A stretch of DNA of 64,000 nt from CAVYWD01 sp963772225 (GTDB lineage: Bacteria > Myxococcota > Myxococcia > Myxococcales > UBA5297): contig CAVYWD010000011.1 in the NCBI GenBank assembly GCA_963772225.1, positions 806,001 through 870,000 of the forward strand, given 5' to 3'. Position 1 is the first letter of the stretch; each line of letters begins with the position of its first letter. This document shows positions 43,867 through 51,465 of the stretch, piece by piece. Under the pieces are notes generated by a model, which saw nothing but the letters and a program-made list of their open reading frames with translations, made no database searches and was not told where the DNA came from. Position numbers and translations under genes: made by a program.

Positions 43867-44784
43867 ATGAAACTCATCATCGAGCGCGGCAAGACCGTGG
43901 AATTCGACGCTCTGCCGCCGTGGTCCATCGCCCTGGACGGGTACGTGCAGGGCCCCGCGTTCGACAACGTGCGCCACCGGTACTCGTTCGACCACCACAA
44001 GGGCTGCATCCGACTCATCACCACCGCCACCTGCGAGCAGGTGCGCGACGCCGTCCTGCTTGGGCTGCGGCCAGAGCGGTTCGCGATCTACCTGAACGAC
44101 GTGGACACCGACACCGCCCTGGCCGTCTGGGCGCTGAGGAACCCGGAGCGGCTCATCGAGGCGCGGGTCGGGCACCTCATCGGGTGCGCGGGCCTGCTCG
44201 ACGCGCACGGGGGCGCCTACCCGCTCGTCTACGAGCGCCGGCACCTCGAGTGGATCGGCGAGCCGGAGACCGAGGCGCGCATCAGCGGCCGCTACGAGAA
44301 GCTCTCGACCGAGGAGCTGGTCGGCCTGCTCGAGGAGATCGCCGGGCGGTTCGAGACCTTGTTGCGCGGCGAGGCGCCCCGCGAGACCGAGCTTCGCGCC
44401 GCGGACTCCCGCGCCGAGTTCACCGTGCTCCACCAGGGCGAGAACTTCGCGCTCGTCCAGGCCGCGGACCCGCATGTGTTGTTCGACCTGTACGCCCAGG
44501 GCATCGAGCGCTTGGTCACAGTCCGGCCGCTCTCCGACGGCAGCTTCGCGTACACGGTGGCCAAGAAGAGCGACTTCGTGGACGACTTCGACGTCCCGGC
44601 CATCCTCGAGGCCCTCGGCAAGGTCGAGCCGGGATGGGGCGGCGGCAGCACCATCGGCGGCGCGCCGCGAAACCCCGACGGCTCGCGCAGCCGGCTCCCC
44701 CCGCATGAGGTCTTCGAACGGGTCGAGCGAGAGGTGCAGCGGCAAAAGGCCGAGAGCGCGAAGCTCGCGCCGCCGGGCGGGTGA
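43867..44784 (+). CDS. DHH-like protein, function unknown
   Basis: A 305-residue soluble protein. It contains FDNVRHRYSFDHHKGC, with a DHH triad, then YLNDVDTDTALAVWAL, and ends with a Gly-rich stretch (GWGGGSTIGGAPRNPDGS) placed where DHHA1 domains have their substrate loop. This suggests a phosphoesterase related to the DHH family, but the match is by motif only. Its 3-prime half (from 44307) is part of the tandem duplication unit. Confidence 0.75.
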   Translation: MKLIIERGKTVEFDALPPWSIALDGYVQGPAFDNVRHRYSFDHHKGCIRLITTATCEQVRDAVLLGLRPERFAIYLNDVDTDTALAVWALRNPERLIEARVGHLIGCAGLLDAHGGAYPLVYERRHLEWIGEPETEARISGRYEKLSTEELVGLLEEIAGRFETLLRGEAPRETELRAADSRAEFTVLHQGENFALVQAADPHVLFDLYAQGIERLVTVRPLSDGSFAYTVAKKSDFVDDFDVPAILEALGKVEPGWGGGSTIGGAPRNPDGSRSRLPPHEVFERVEREVQRQKAESAKLAPPGG

Positions 44785-45770
44785 GGCGCCGCAAAGGGCC
44801 CCGTCAGCTAGGCGTCGTCCGCGAACACCTCGGAGACAGACTTCGCCGTGACGGCGACATCGTGCCAGCGCTGGAGGCGCTGCAGGTCGCTTTCCGCCTC
44901 GATGCGCGCCTGCGCCTCGGCATCGAGCGCGAGCCCTCGCCGGGCGAGGACGTGGAGCAGCGCTTCCCTGATCCCATTTGCCCTGCCTTCGGCCTTCCCC
45001 TTCAGGTAGGACTCCTGCAACCACTCCGTCCGATACCCCTCTCGCTGCATGACAACCTCCAGCTCTCGCCTCACCTGTGCGTCGGTCATCTGAAGGATAG
45101 CATCCACGATGCTCGGAGCCATCGCGCCCCCTCCCTGCCTCGCGACCCCGAGCGCTCTCTGCGCGACGCTCCTCGCCTTCGGGCTCTTGGCGTGCGCCGC
45201 CACGGCCAAAGGTGCCAGGAACGGCCTCCGCTCGTCCAGCAGGTCCGACTCGGGAACCCGCGAGAGGTCGATGCGAATCACCTCCAGCGTCCGCCGCGTT
45301 CCCAGCGGGCCTTCGTCGATGAACGGATGGCGGTCGAACCAACGCGCCACCGTCTCGCCGACCGTCACCAGCACCACGTCGCCGCGAGCGTTACGGTGTC
45401 GATCGCGCGCGAGCTCCAGGCTCAGCGGAATGGTGCGCAGCTTGTCTTCGTCCACAGAGGCCTGAACCTCGAGCCCCAACCATCGCTCCGGGTCCTTGGG
45501 GTCGCCTCCGACGAAGAACGCGTCGCCGCGCCATTCGACCGGCTTGGTCTCCGAGAAGTTCGGATCGGCCGGAGCGACCGCCCCCAACTCGAGCCCGCGG
45601 ACGCGGCGGAGCAGGTCCACGAGAACCCCGTTTTCGCGCAATAATTGAATGATCGTTTCATGGACGATGGACGGCATTTCCCCCTCCTGGAAAATGCGAG
45701 CGCTGCGCCCCCTTGGGCGAGTGGAGAATACCACGCGCTGCCGCCGGCGCGCACAACGCATGGCTGCATT
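44307..45770. repeat. Tandem duplication, unit 1
   Basis: This 1464-base unit holds the 3-prime part of the DHH-like gene and a complete leftward nuclease-like gene. Unit 2 starts at the very next base. Unit 1 is longer because unit 2 has lost about 280 bases between GAGAACTTCG and GAACGGGTCGAG. Confidence 0.9.
44808..45677 (-). CDS. Rpn/PD-(D/E)XK nuclease-like protein, copy 1
   Basis: The 289-residue product starts at 45677, with AGGAGGGGG directly upstream. It has a nuclease-like core (WRGDAFFVGGD, then WLGLEVQASVDEDKL, with an E-x-Q pattern of the PD-(D/E)XK fold), a middle DLLDERRPFLAPLAV, and a C-terminal helical tail (SYLKGKAEGRANGIREALLH, ARIEAESDLQRLQRW). This resembles the Rpn/PDDEXK recombination-promoting nuclease families, which are often multi-copy. 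It is convergent with the DHH-like gene. The tail differs strongly from that of copy 2. Confidence 0.75.
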   Translation of the reverse strand: MPSIVHETIIQLLRENGVLVDLLRRVRGLELGAVAPADPNFSETKPVEWRGDAFFVGGDPKDPERWLGLEVQASVDEDKLRTIPLSLELARDRHRNARGDVVLVTVGETVARWFDRHPFIDEGPLGTRRTLEVIRIDLSRVPESDLLDERRPFLAPLAVAAHAKSPKARSVAQRALGVARQGGGAMAPSIVDAILQMTDAQVRRELEVVMQREGYRTEWLQESYLKGKAEGRANGIREALLHVLARRGLALDAEAQARIEAESDLQRLQRWHDVAVTAKSVSEVFADDA

Positions 45771-45982
45771 GACCGCGGAGCTGGGCGGCCCGTTCGAGGA
45801 GATCGCCGGGCGGTTCGAGACCCCGTTGCGCGGCGAGGCAGCCCCGCGAGAGCGAGCTTCGCGCCGCGGACACGCGCGCCGAGTTCGCCGTGCTCCACCA
45901 GGGCGAGAACTTCGAACGGGTCGAGCGAGAGGTGCAGCGGCAGAAGGCCGAGAGCGCGAAGCTCGCGCCGCACGGCGGATGA
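45771..45982 (+). pseudogene. Truncated, internally deleted copy of the DHH-like gene
   Basis: This segment matches 44307 onward of the DHH-like gene (EEIAGRFET..LRGEA, LHQGENF) and then jumps to its last part (ERVEREVQRQKAESAKLAP), having lost about 280 bases and the frame in between. It has no start codon and is a by-product of the duplication. Confidence 0.85.
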
Positions 45983-46005
45983 GGCGCCGCGAAGGGCCCC
46001 GTCAG

Positions 46006-46863
46006 CTAGGCGTCGTCCGCGAACACCTCGGAGACAGACTTCGCCGTGACGGCCACATCGAGCCAACGCCGGAGGCGCTCGATGTCGACCTCCGCCTCGA
46101 TGCGCGCCTGCACCTGCGTGCTGGGCGCGAGCCCTCGCAAGGCCAGGACGCGGAGCAGCGCCTCCTTGGACGCCTCAGCCTTCCCCTTCAGGTAGGACTC
46201 CTGCAACCACTCCGTCCGATACCCCTCTCGCTGCATGACAACCTCCAGCTCTCGCCTCACCTGTACGTCGGTCATCTGAAGGATAGCATCCACGATGCTC
46301 GGAGCCATTGCGCCCCCTCCCTGCCTCGCGACCCCGAGCGCTCTCTGCGCGACGCTCCTCGCCTTCGGGCTCTTGGCGTGCGCCGCCACGGCCAAAGGTG
46401 CCAGGAACGGCCTCCGCTCGTCCAGCAGGTCCGACTCGGGAACCCGCGAGAGGTCGATGCGAATCACCTCCAGCGTCCGCCGCGTTCCCAGCGGGCCTTC
46501 GTCGATGAACGGATGGCGGTCGAACCAACGCGCCACCGTCTCGCCGACCGTCACCAGCACCACGTCGCCGCGAGCGTTACGGTGTCGATCGCGCGCGAGC
46601 TCCAGGCTCAGCGGAATGGTGCGCAGCTTGTCTTCGTCCACAGAGGCCTGAACCTCGAGCCCCAACCATCGCTCCGGGTCCTTGGGGTCGCCTCCGACGA
46701 AGAACGCGTCGCCGCGCCATTCGACCGGCTTGGTCTCCGAGAAGTTCGGATCGGCCGGAGCGACCGCCCCCAGCTCGAGCCCGCGGACGCGGCGGAGCAG
46801 GTCCGCGAGAACCCCGTTTTCGCGCAATAATTGAATGATCGTTTCATGGACGATGGACGGCAT
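46006..46863 (-). CDS. Rpn/PD-(D/E)XK nuclease-like protein, copy 2
   Basis: The 285-residue product starts at 46863 with the same AGGAGGGGG site as copy 1. Residues 1 to about 225 are almost identical to copy 1 (for example VLADLL for VLVDLL, DVQVRRE for DAQVRRE). The tail then differs (KAEASKEALLRVLALRGLAP, IEAEVDIERLRRWLDV), and the last residues TAKSVSEVFADDA are identical again. Same nuclease-like motif, same uncertainty about function. Confidence 0.75.
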   Translation of the reverse strand: MPSIVHETIIQLLRENGVLADLLRRVRGLELGAVAPADPNFSETKPVEWRGDAFFVGGDPKDPERWLGLEVQASVDEDKLRTIPLSLELARDRHRNARGDVVLVTVGETVARWFDRHPFIDEGPLGTRRTLEVIRIDLSRVPESDLLDERRPFLAPLAVAAHAKSPKARSVAQRALGVARQGGGAMAPSIVDAILQMTDVQVRRELEVVMQREGYRTEWLQESYLKGKAEASKEALLRVLALRGLAPSTQVQARIEAEVDIERLRRWLDVAVTAKSVSEVFADDA

Positions 46864-46976
46864 TTCCCCCTCCTGGAAAATGCGAGCGCTGCGCCCCCTT
46901 GGGCGAGTGGAGAATACCACGCGCTGCCGCCGGCGCGCGCAACGCATGGCTGCATTGCCGCCTCATTCGCCCGCGA

Positions 46977-47726
46977 TCAGCGCCCCAACAGCTCGGCAAT
47001 GGCTTCGCCCAAACCCGCAGGATCGTCCGCGCTGAAATTGTGCCCGGACTTCTCCACGCATGCGACGGGAACGCCGCCTTCGGCCACGATGCGCGCGGTC
47101 TCGTGAGTCTGGACATCGCTGCGCCCGCCCAGGACATAGCCTCGGCGCGCGACCGAAAGGGCGAGAAACCGCGGGAGCATCCGCGCCCCGACGTCGACCA
47201 AGGAGACGGCGCTTCGGTGATAGGCGACCGGGTCGGCGAGCCGCGCGCTCTCGCGATACCAAGGCGAGTCGAGCTGGGCCAAGAACCGCTGCCACCCGGC
47301 GACGAAATCGCCCTCGAGCATGGCCGCCACGCGCGCGCTCCCGGTGGCGTCTTCGGCGCGCAGATTGGGCTCGGCCAAGATTACCGCGCTCGGCGGGCGC
47401 CCCGCCTGGACGAGCCGCTCGGCGACAAGCACCGCCAGCGCGCCGCCCATGCTGTGCCCGACCAGGGCGATCGGCTCGGGGCGAGGCTCGAGCAGCTCAG
47501 CGACCCTGAGCGCCTGAGCGGAAAGGGAGTAATCGACCTCGGCGCCCCGCGGGCTGCGGCCAAAGCCCAGGAGGTCGATCCAAAGACTCGCGAAATCCCG
47601 CAGCGCCGGGCTCTCGGACACGGGCGGCCAATCCCGGCTCCCCGCGCAACCCAGGCCGTGGAGATAGACGAGCATCGGCGCTCGGCCGGGCTTCGCGCTC
47701 GAGGCGAGGTTCAAGCGAGGCGGCAT
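46977..47726 (-). CDS. Alpha/beta hydrolase
   Basis: A 249-residue hydrolase starting at 47726 (MPPRLNLASSAKPGRAPMLV) with GAAAGG upstream. It has LVYLHGLGCAGSRDWPP (oxyanion HG motif), the nucleophile elbow VGHSMGGALA and a late His in EKSGHNFSADDP. It has no signal peptide, so it is cytoplasmic. The substrate is unknown. The longer upstream start lacks a ribosome binding site. Confidence 0.85.
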   Translation of the reverse strand: MPPRLNLASSAKPGRAPMLVYLHGLGCAGSRDWPPVSESPALRDFASLWIDLLGFGRSPRGAEVDYSLSAQALRVAELLEPRPEPIALVGHSMGGALAVLVAERLVQAGRPPSAVILAEPNLRAEDATGSARVAAMLEGDFVAGWQRFLAQLDSPWYRESARLADPVAYHRSAVSLVDVGARMLPRFLALSVARRGYVLGGRSDVQTHETARIVAEGGVPVACVEKSGHNFSADDPAGLGEAIAELLGR

Positions 47727-47781
47727 GGAAGCCTTTCTTCGAAGACAAAAGACAATGCCAATGACCGGCGAATATTCGGCC

Positions 47782-48276
47782 TCAGCCCACCTCCTCGAAT
47801 ACGCCCGCATCCCGATTCTTGCGGACGCGCTCGCCGGCGAAGACCCGGCCGTTCATCGCGACGTAGACGCCCGGCGGCAGCACCTGCGCGAAGCTCAGCG
47901 CGCTGCCGAGGTTGAAGAGCCCGTCCGAGCTGCCGAAGGCATAGGGCACCATGGCGCCCGTAAGGACGATGGTCTTCTCGATGCGCTCGGCGGCGAGCGC
48001 CCGCGCGGTCTCGGCCATGGTGTCGGTGCCGTGCGTGATGACGATCCGCTTCTCCGGGCAAGCGCGACAGCTCTCGACGACGAGCCGTCGGTCGGCCTCG
48101 GTCATGTCGAGGCTGTCGATCATCATCAGCGTGCGCAGGCTCACCTCGACCCCGCAGCGGGCCAGCCGCAGCATCTCCGGCAGGTGCGTCTCCTTGAAGA
48201 AGAGCCGCCCTTTCAGCTCGTCGTACTCCTTGTCGAAAGTGCCGCCCGTGGCGAATACTCGAAGAATCTCGTTCAT
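47782..48276 (-). CDS. Single-domain asparaginase-like protein
   Basis: The 164-residue product has both asparaginase active-site signatures: ILRVFATGGTFDKEYDE (the TGGT threonine) and EKRIVITHGTDTMAETA (the HGTDT motif), then TIVLTGAMVPYAFGSSDG. Normal asparaginases have about 330 residues with a second domain, which is missing here. Short asparaginase-family proteins of this size are known, so this need not be a truncation; the stop codon is followed closely by the next gene. Hydrolysis of asparagine or a related amide is inferred. Confidence 0.85.
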   Translation of the reverse strand: MNEILRVFATGGTFDKEYDELKGRLFFKETHLPEMLRLARCGVEVSLRTLMMIDSLDMTEADRRLVVESCRACPEKRIVITHGTDTMAETARALAAERIEKTIVLTGAMVPYAFGSSDGLFNLGSALSFAQVLPPGVYVAMNGRVFAGERVRKNRDAGVFEEVG

Positions 48277-48353
48277 TGGGTTCGCTGTCCTTGAGCCTTC
48301 AGCCGCGAGCGAGCGCCATCGGCGCCTTCGCGGTGTTCTCGCGAAAGGAAACC

Positions 48354-49112
48354 ATGGCTGCGACGCCCTTCCAACCGCTGAGCCTCGCCGAGCATCTCGA
48401 CCACCTGGCGCGCGGCGTCACCACCATGGCCGCGGCGCTCGAGACGGGCGACCTTCGCGCCCCCGTCCCCGCCTGCGCCCCGTGGGACCTGCGCGCCCTC
48501 GGGCATCACTTGGGCAACGTCCACCGCTGGGCGCGCGCCGCCGTCCTGGAGCGGCGGCCGCCGCCCGAAGTTTCCGGCGGCCCGGAAGGTCGCGGGCCCC
48601 TCGTGTCCTGGTACCGCGAGGCGGCGCAGGCGCTGCTCGACACGCTTCGCTCGGTCGACCCGAACGCGGAGTGCTGGACGTTCGGCCCCGCGCCGCACAT
48701 CGCCGCATTCTGGATCCGCCGGCAGGCGCACGAGACGGCGATGCACGCCTTCGATGCCGCTCGCTCGCAGGGTGCTCCGACGGCGATCGACCGGCGCCTC
48801 GCGCTCGATGGCGTCGACGAGGTCGTCCGGATGTTCTTCCCGCGCCAGGTGAGGCTCAAGCGCATCGAGCCCCTCGCGGACTCGCTCGCCCTCGAGCCGC
48901 TGGACGCGACCGGAGCCCGCTGGGTTCTGGCGGCCGACGGCGCCGGGCCCCAATCCAAGCCCACAGCGCCCGCGCAGGCGACGGTCCGCGCGAGCGCCGA
49001 GGAGCTGCTCCTCCTTCTCTGGGGCCGCGCCAATCTCGCCTCCGCTGTGGCAAGCGTCGAGGGCGACCGCGAGGCCGCGAACCGGATCTTGGGCGCGCGG
49101 CTCGCACCCTAG
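48354..49112 (+). CDS. MDMPI/DinB-fold (mycothiol maleylpyruvate isomerase-like) protein
   Basis: A 252-residue protein with the metal-binding N-terminal helix bundle of the MDMPI family: CAPWDLRALGHHLGNVHRWA and FWIRRQAHETAMHAFDAARS supply the conserved His residues, and the C-terminal domain holds ASAEELLLLLWGR. The family includes thiol-dependent enzymes; whether this one uses mycothiol cannot be judged, as this organism may use another thiol. ATG 48354 follows AAAGGA. Confidence 0.85.
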   Translation: MAATPFQPLSLAEHLDHLARGVTTMAAALETGDLRAPVPACAPWDLRALGHHLGNVHRWARAAVLERRPPPEVSGGPEGRGPLVSWYREAAQALLDTLRSVDPNAECWTFGPAPHIAAFWIRRQAHETAMHAFDAARSQGAPTAIDRRLALDGVDEVVRMFFPRQVRLKRIEPLADSLALEPLDATGARWVLAADGAGPQSKPTAPAQATVRASAEELLLLLWGRANLASAVASVEGDREAANRILGARLAP

Positions 49113-49259
49113 ATCCGTTCAACCGAAGCGCTGGCACAGGCGGTCCCGCTCGCCCGCCTGCGCGCTCGCCGAGCGGCTTGCCGAGCGCCGTGCCGGTCAC
49201 TAGACTCGCCGAGCAGGCGCTCCTAAGGGTTTTGGCAACTTGCGCCCAAGGTGAAGGCC

Positions 49260-49661
49260 ATGACGACCGCGCCCAAGCGATGCGGAACTTGCTCTCTGTT
49301 CTCGCGCTCCACGTTTCCCGGGCTCATCTCCTTCGGCAAGTGCGCCCACCGGCACGGCTGGGGCCGGGCGCACTCGGCGGTGTGTGAACACTACGCGCCG
49401 GGCCCCACGAGCAAGGCCCTGAAGTACATCATGGCCCTCAACATCTGCGGCGCCCTGGCCGGCTTCTCCACCGCCCTCACCCTCGACATCCGCAACGGGA
49501 ACCTCGTCGCCCACCTCGTCTTCGCCTTCGCCTGCATCGCCATCCCATCGTTCATCTACCTCGTCTCCCGACACGGCATGTTCTCCGAGGACGCGAAGTA
49601 CATCGTGATGGAGATTGAGGACCAGGCGGTCGAAAAGGAACGAGACTCCTTCCACTTCTGA
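49260..49661 (+). CDS. Small membrane protein with N-terminal Cys cluster
   Basis: From ATG 49260 (AAGGTGAAGG upstream) the product has 133 residues. The first 45 contain CGTCSLFSRS, KCAHRHGWGRAHSAVCEHY, four Cys with His that could bind a metal. Two hydrophobic helices follow (ALNICGALAGFSTALTL and VAHLVFAFACIAIPSFIYLV), then a charged tail. No family recognised. Confidence 0.7.
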   Translation: MTTAPKRCGTCSLFSRSTFPGLISFGKCAHRHGWGRAHSAVCEHYAPGPTSKALKYIMALNICGALAGFSTALTLDIRNGNLVAHLVFAFACIAIPSFIYLVSRHGMFSEDAKYIVMEIEDQAVEKERDSFHF

Positions 49662-49683
49662 CGCCCGGGCCGCCGGCGCGAGC

Positions 49684-50415
49684 TCACGCGCTCAGGTAGG
49701 CCCGCACGAGCTCGACGCCCTGCTCCACGGCGCGGCTCAGCGCCTCCGAGCGGGCGAGGCCCGCGGCGATGGCCGAGGCAAGCCGGCAACCCGTACCGCG
49801 CTTCTTGGCGCGGATACGTTCGCCGCGGAACCAGCGAGCCCCGGCCGGCTCCAGCAGGAGGTCCGCCGGCGAGCCCGCGAGGTGGCCGCCTTTGATCAGG
49901 GCCGCCCGCGCGCCGCGCAAGAGGAGCCGGCTCGCCGCCTCGTGCATCAGGGCCTCGTCGCCGATCTCGAGTCCGCAGAGGGCGCCCGTCTCCGCCAAGT
50001 TGGGCGTGACCAGGGCCGCCCGCTCCAGCAGCGCCCAGAGCTCCTCGGCCTCGCCCTCGAAGAGCCGGCCGCCAGTCGAGGTCCCGAGCACGGGGTCGAC
50101 GACCCAAGGCACGCGGGCCAGCGGGCCCTGTGCCGCGCGAACCAGCTCCTGGAGGACCTGGCGCGAGCCGACCATCCCCACCTTCACCGCGCCCACCGGG
50201 CCGTCCTCGAGCGCGCTTTCAATCTGCGCCCGCAGCGCGCGCGCCGAGACAGGCTCGGCCAGGATCAGCCGGGAGCTCGACTGCGCCGCCACGGCGCTCG
50301 CGCAGAGCACCGCGGCCGCCCCCGACTGGCGAATGGCCTCGCCGTCGGCCAAGAGGCCCGCGCGGCCCGACGGATCGAGCCCGGCCACGACCAGCACCCG
50401 CGGCGGCGCGCTCAA
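49684..50415 (-). CDS. thiD: Hydroxymethylpyrimidine (phosphate) kinase ThiD
   Basis: The 243-residue protein has ribokinase-fold motifs: VAGLDPSGRAGLLADGEAI, AVKVGMVGS, WVVDPVLGTSTGGRLF, VTPNLAETGALCG and the catalytic RGTGCRLASAIAAGLA. It phosphorylates hydroxymethylpyrimidine in thiamine synthesis. It overlaps thiE by four bases (ATGA), so the two are translationally coupled. Confidence 0.92.
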   Translation of the reverse strand: MSAPPRVLVVAGLDPSGRAGLLADGEAIRQSGAAAVLCASAVAAQSSSRLILAEPVSARALRAQIESALEDGPVGAVKVGMVGSRQVLQELVRAAQGPLARVPWVVDPVLGTSTGGRLFEGEAEELWALLERAALVTPNLAETGALCGLEIGDEALMHEAASRLLLRGARAALIKGGHLAGSPADLLLEPAGARWFRGERIRAKKRGTGCRLASAIAAGLARSEALSRAVEQGVELVRAYLSA

Positions 50416-51062
50416 TGCGCCTGCCCGCGCGCGAACTCGGCCGCGAAGAGCCGCGCCTGCGCCACCGGGTCGGCTGCGCCCAGGACGTCCGAGACGACCG
50501 CCCCGGCCGCGGCCCCCGCGACCGCCACGGCCGCTGCGTTGGCCGCGCCCACCCCGCCGATGGCCACCACCGGCAGGCCGGCGCCCCGAGCGACCTCGGC
50601 GAGCCTGGCGAGCCCGCGCGCCTCCACCGGCAGGGCCTTCGTGGAGGTGGGGAAGACGGGCCCGAAGCCGACGTAGTCGGCGCCCGCCTCGAGCGCCGCG
50701 CGCGCCTCGGCGAGCGTTCGGACGGTCGCGCCGACAATCCGCTCGGCCCCCATGAGCTTGCGGACCTGGGCCAAAGGGAGGTCCTCGGCGCCGACGTGCA
50801 CGCCGTGCGCGCCCGCCGCGAGCGCCACGTCCGGGCGGTCGTTGACGAGGACCAGGACCCGGCTCCCCACCTCCGCCATGGCCTTGGCGGCCGCGTCGAA
50901 GAGCGCGCGGGCCCCGCCGCGCTTGTCGCGCAGCTGGACGCAGGTGGCGCCGCCGTCGGCGAAGGCGCGCAGCTTCTCAGCCAGGGTGAGCTCTGGCCTG
51001 AACTGGGCGTCGGCGATGCCGTAGAGCCCGCGAATTCGGTCGCGAAGGGACATGGGTTGCAT
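50412..51062 (-). CDS. thiE: Thiamine-phosphate synthase ThiE
   Basis: A 216-residue TIM-barrel enzyme with LYGIADAQF, CVQLRDKRGGARALF, VLVNDRPDVALAAGAHGVHVG, DYVGFGPVFPTSTK and VVAIGGVGAANA, all ThiE signatures. It joins the pyrimidine and thiazole moieties to give thiamine phosphate. The start may be ATG 51062 or ATG 51053. No TPP riboswitch (no CTGAGA-type thi box) was seen upstream. Confidence 0.95.
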   Translation of the reverse strand: MQPMSLRDRIRGLYGIADAQFRPELTLAEKLRAFADGGATCVQLRDKRGGARALFDAAAKAMAEVGSRVLVLVNDRPDVALAAGAHGVHVGAEDLPLAQVRKLMGAERIVGATVRTLAEARAALEAGADYVGFGPVFPTSTKALPVEARGLARLAEVARGAGLPVVAIGGVGAANAAAVAVAGAAAGAVVSDVLGAADPVAQARLFAAEFARGQAH

Positions 51063-51130
51063 TCTCGCAGGGCCGCCCCGGGAGGTGGCAAGGCGCTCGG
51101 CGAGGCGGGTGCTCGAGCGGCAAGGGCCGT

Positions 51131-51160
51131 TTGACAGGGCCGATCGCCTGACTCTATATA
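51131..51160 (+). promoter_or_regulatory. Sigma-70-type promoter
   Basis: TTGACA (51131-51136) and TATATA (51155-51160) with an 18-base spacer form a near-consensus housekeeping promoter about 80 bases before the small gene at 51242. Confidence 0.65.
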
Positions 51161-51241
51161 TCCGCGCCCGGCCGCAAAGGGGGCGCGGCGCACATTCAGG
51201 AATTCCGACGAACTCGTCGCAAGACGAACGAGGTGAAGCCC

Positions 51242-51439
51242 ATGCCCGACGCCATCGACATCAAGCTCATCGACAAGAGGACCGCTCCCCGCAACATCAA
51301 GAAGGGCCTGCTCGACGCCAAGGATTACGAGCGACACCTCAAGTCGCTGCCGGACCTCACGGACCAGGCTGCGCCCATCGAGGCAACCATGGAGTCGACC
51401 GAGGTCGGCGCGAGCGGCAACCACCCCGACGAGGAATAG
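51242..51439 (+). CDS. Small conserved protein of unknown function
   Basis: A 65-residue acidic protein starting MPDAIDIKLIDKRTAPRNI, with KGLLDAKDYERHLKSLPDL in the middle and an acidic disordered tail. I recall similar short proteins in myxobacterial genomes but know no function. AGGTGAAG precedes the ATG; a GTG at 51233 is the alternative start. It has its own strong promoter and is followed by the protease gene after 26 bases. Confidence 0.8.
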   Translation: MPDAIDIKLIDKRTAPRNIKKGLLDAKDYERHLKSLPDLTDQAAPIEATMESTEVGASGNHPDEE

Positions 51440-51465
51440 CCGGCCTCCCCGAAGGACGAAAACCG

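Larger units (their letters stand above)
45771..46956. repeat. Tandem duplication, unit 2
   Basis: This 1186-base unit follows unit 1 without any spacer (GACCGCGGAGCTGG against GACCGAGGAGCTGG at 44307) and ends at TGCATT (46951-46956), matching the end of unit 1. Most of the nuclease-gene part is nearly identical to unit 1. Confidence 0.9.

Noticed and set aside
45649..46830. 393-residue plus-strand frame within the duplication
   Set aside because: It is antisense to the nuclease-like gene and its counterpart in unit 1 has the same shadow character.
44307..46956. CRISPR or phage-type repeat explanation for the repeated segment
   Set aside because: The repeat is a simple two-copy gene duplication, with no short spaced repeats, integrase or tRNA attachment site nearby.
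51063..51241. Possible TPP riboswitch upstream of thiE
   Set aside because: No CTGAGA-type thi box or matching helices were found on the minus strand; the region instead carries a promoter for the opposite gene.
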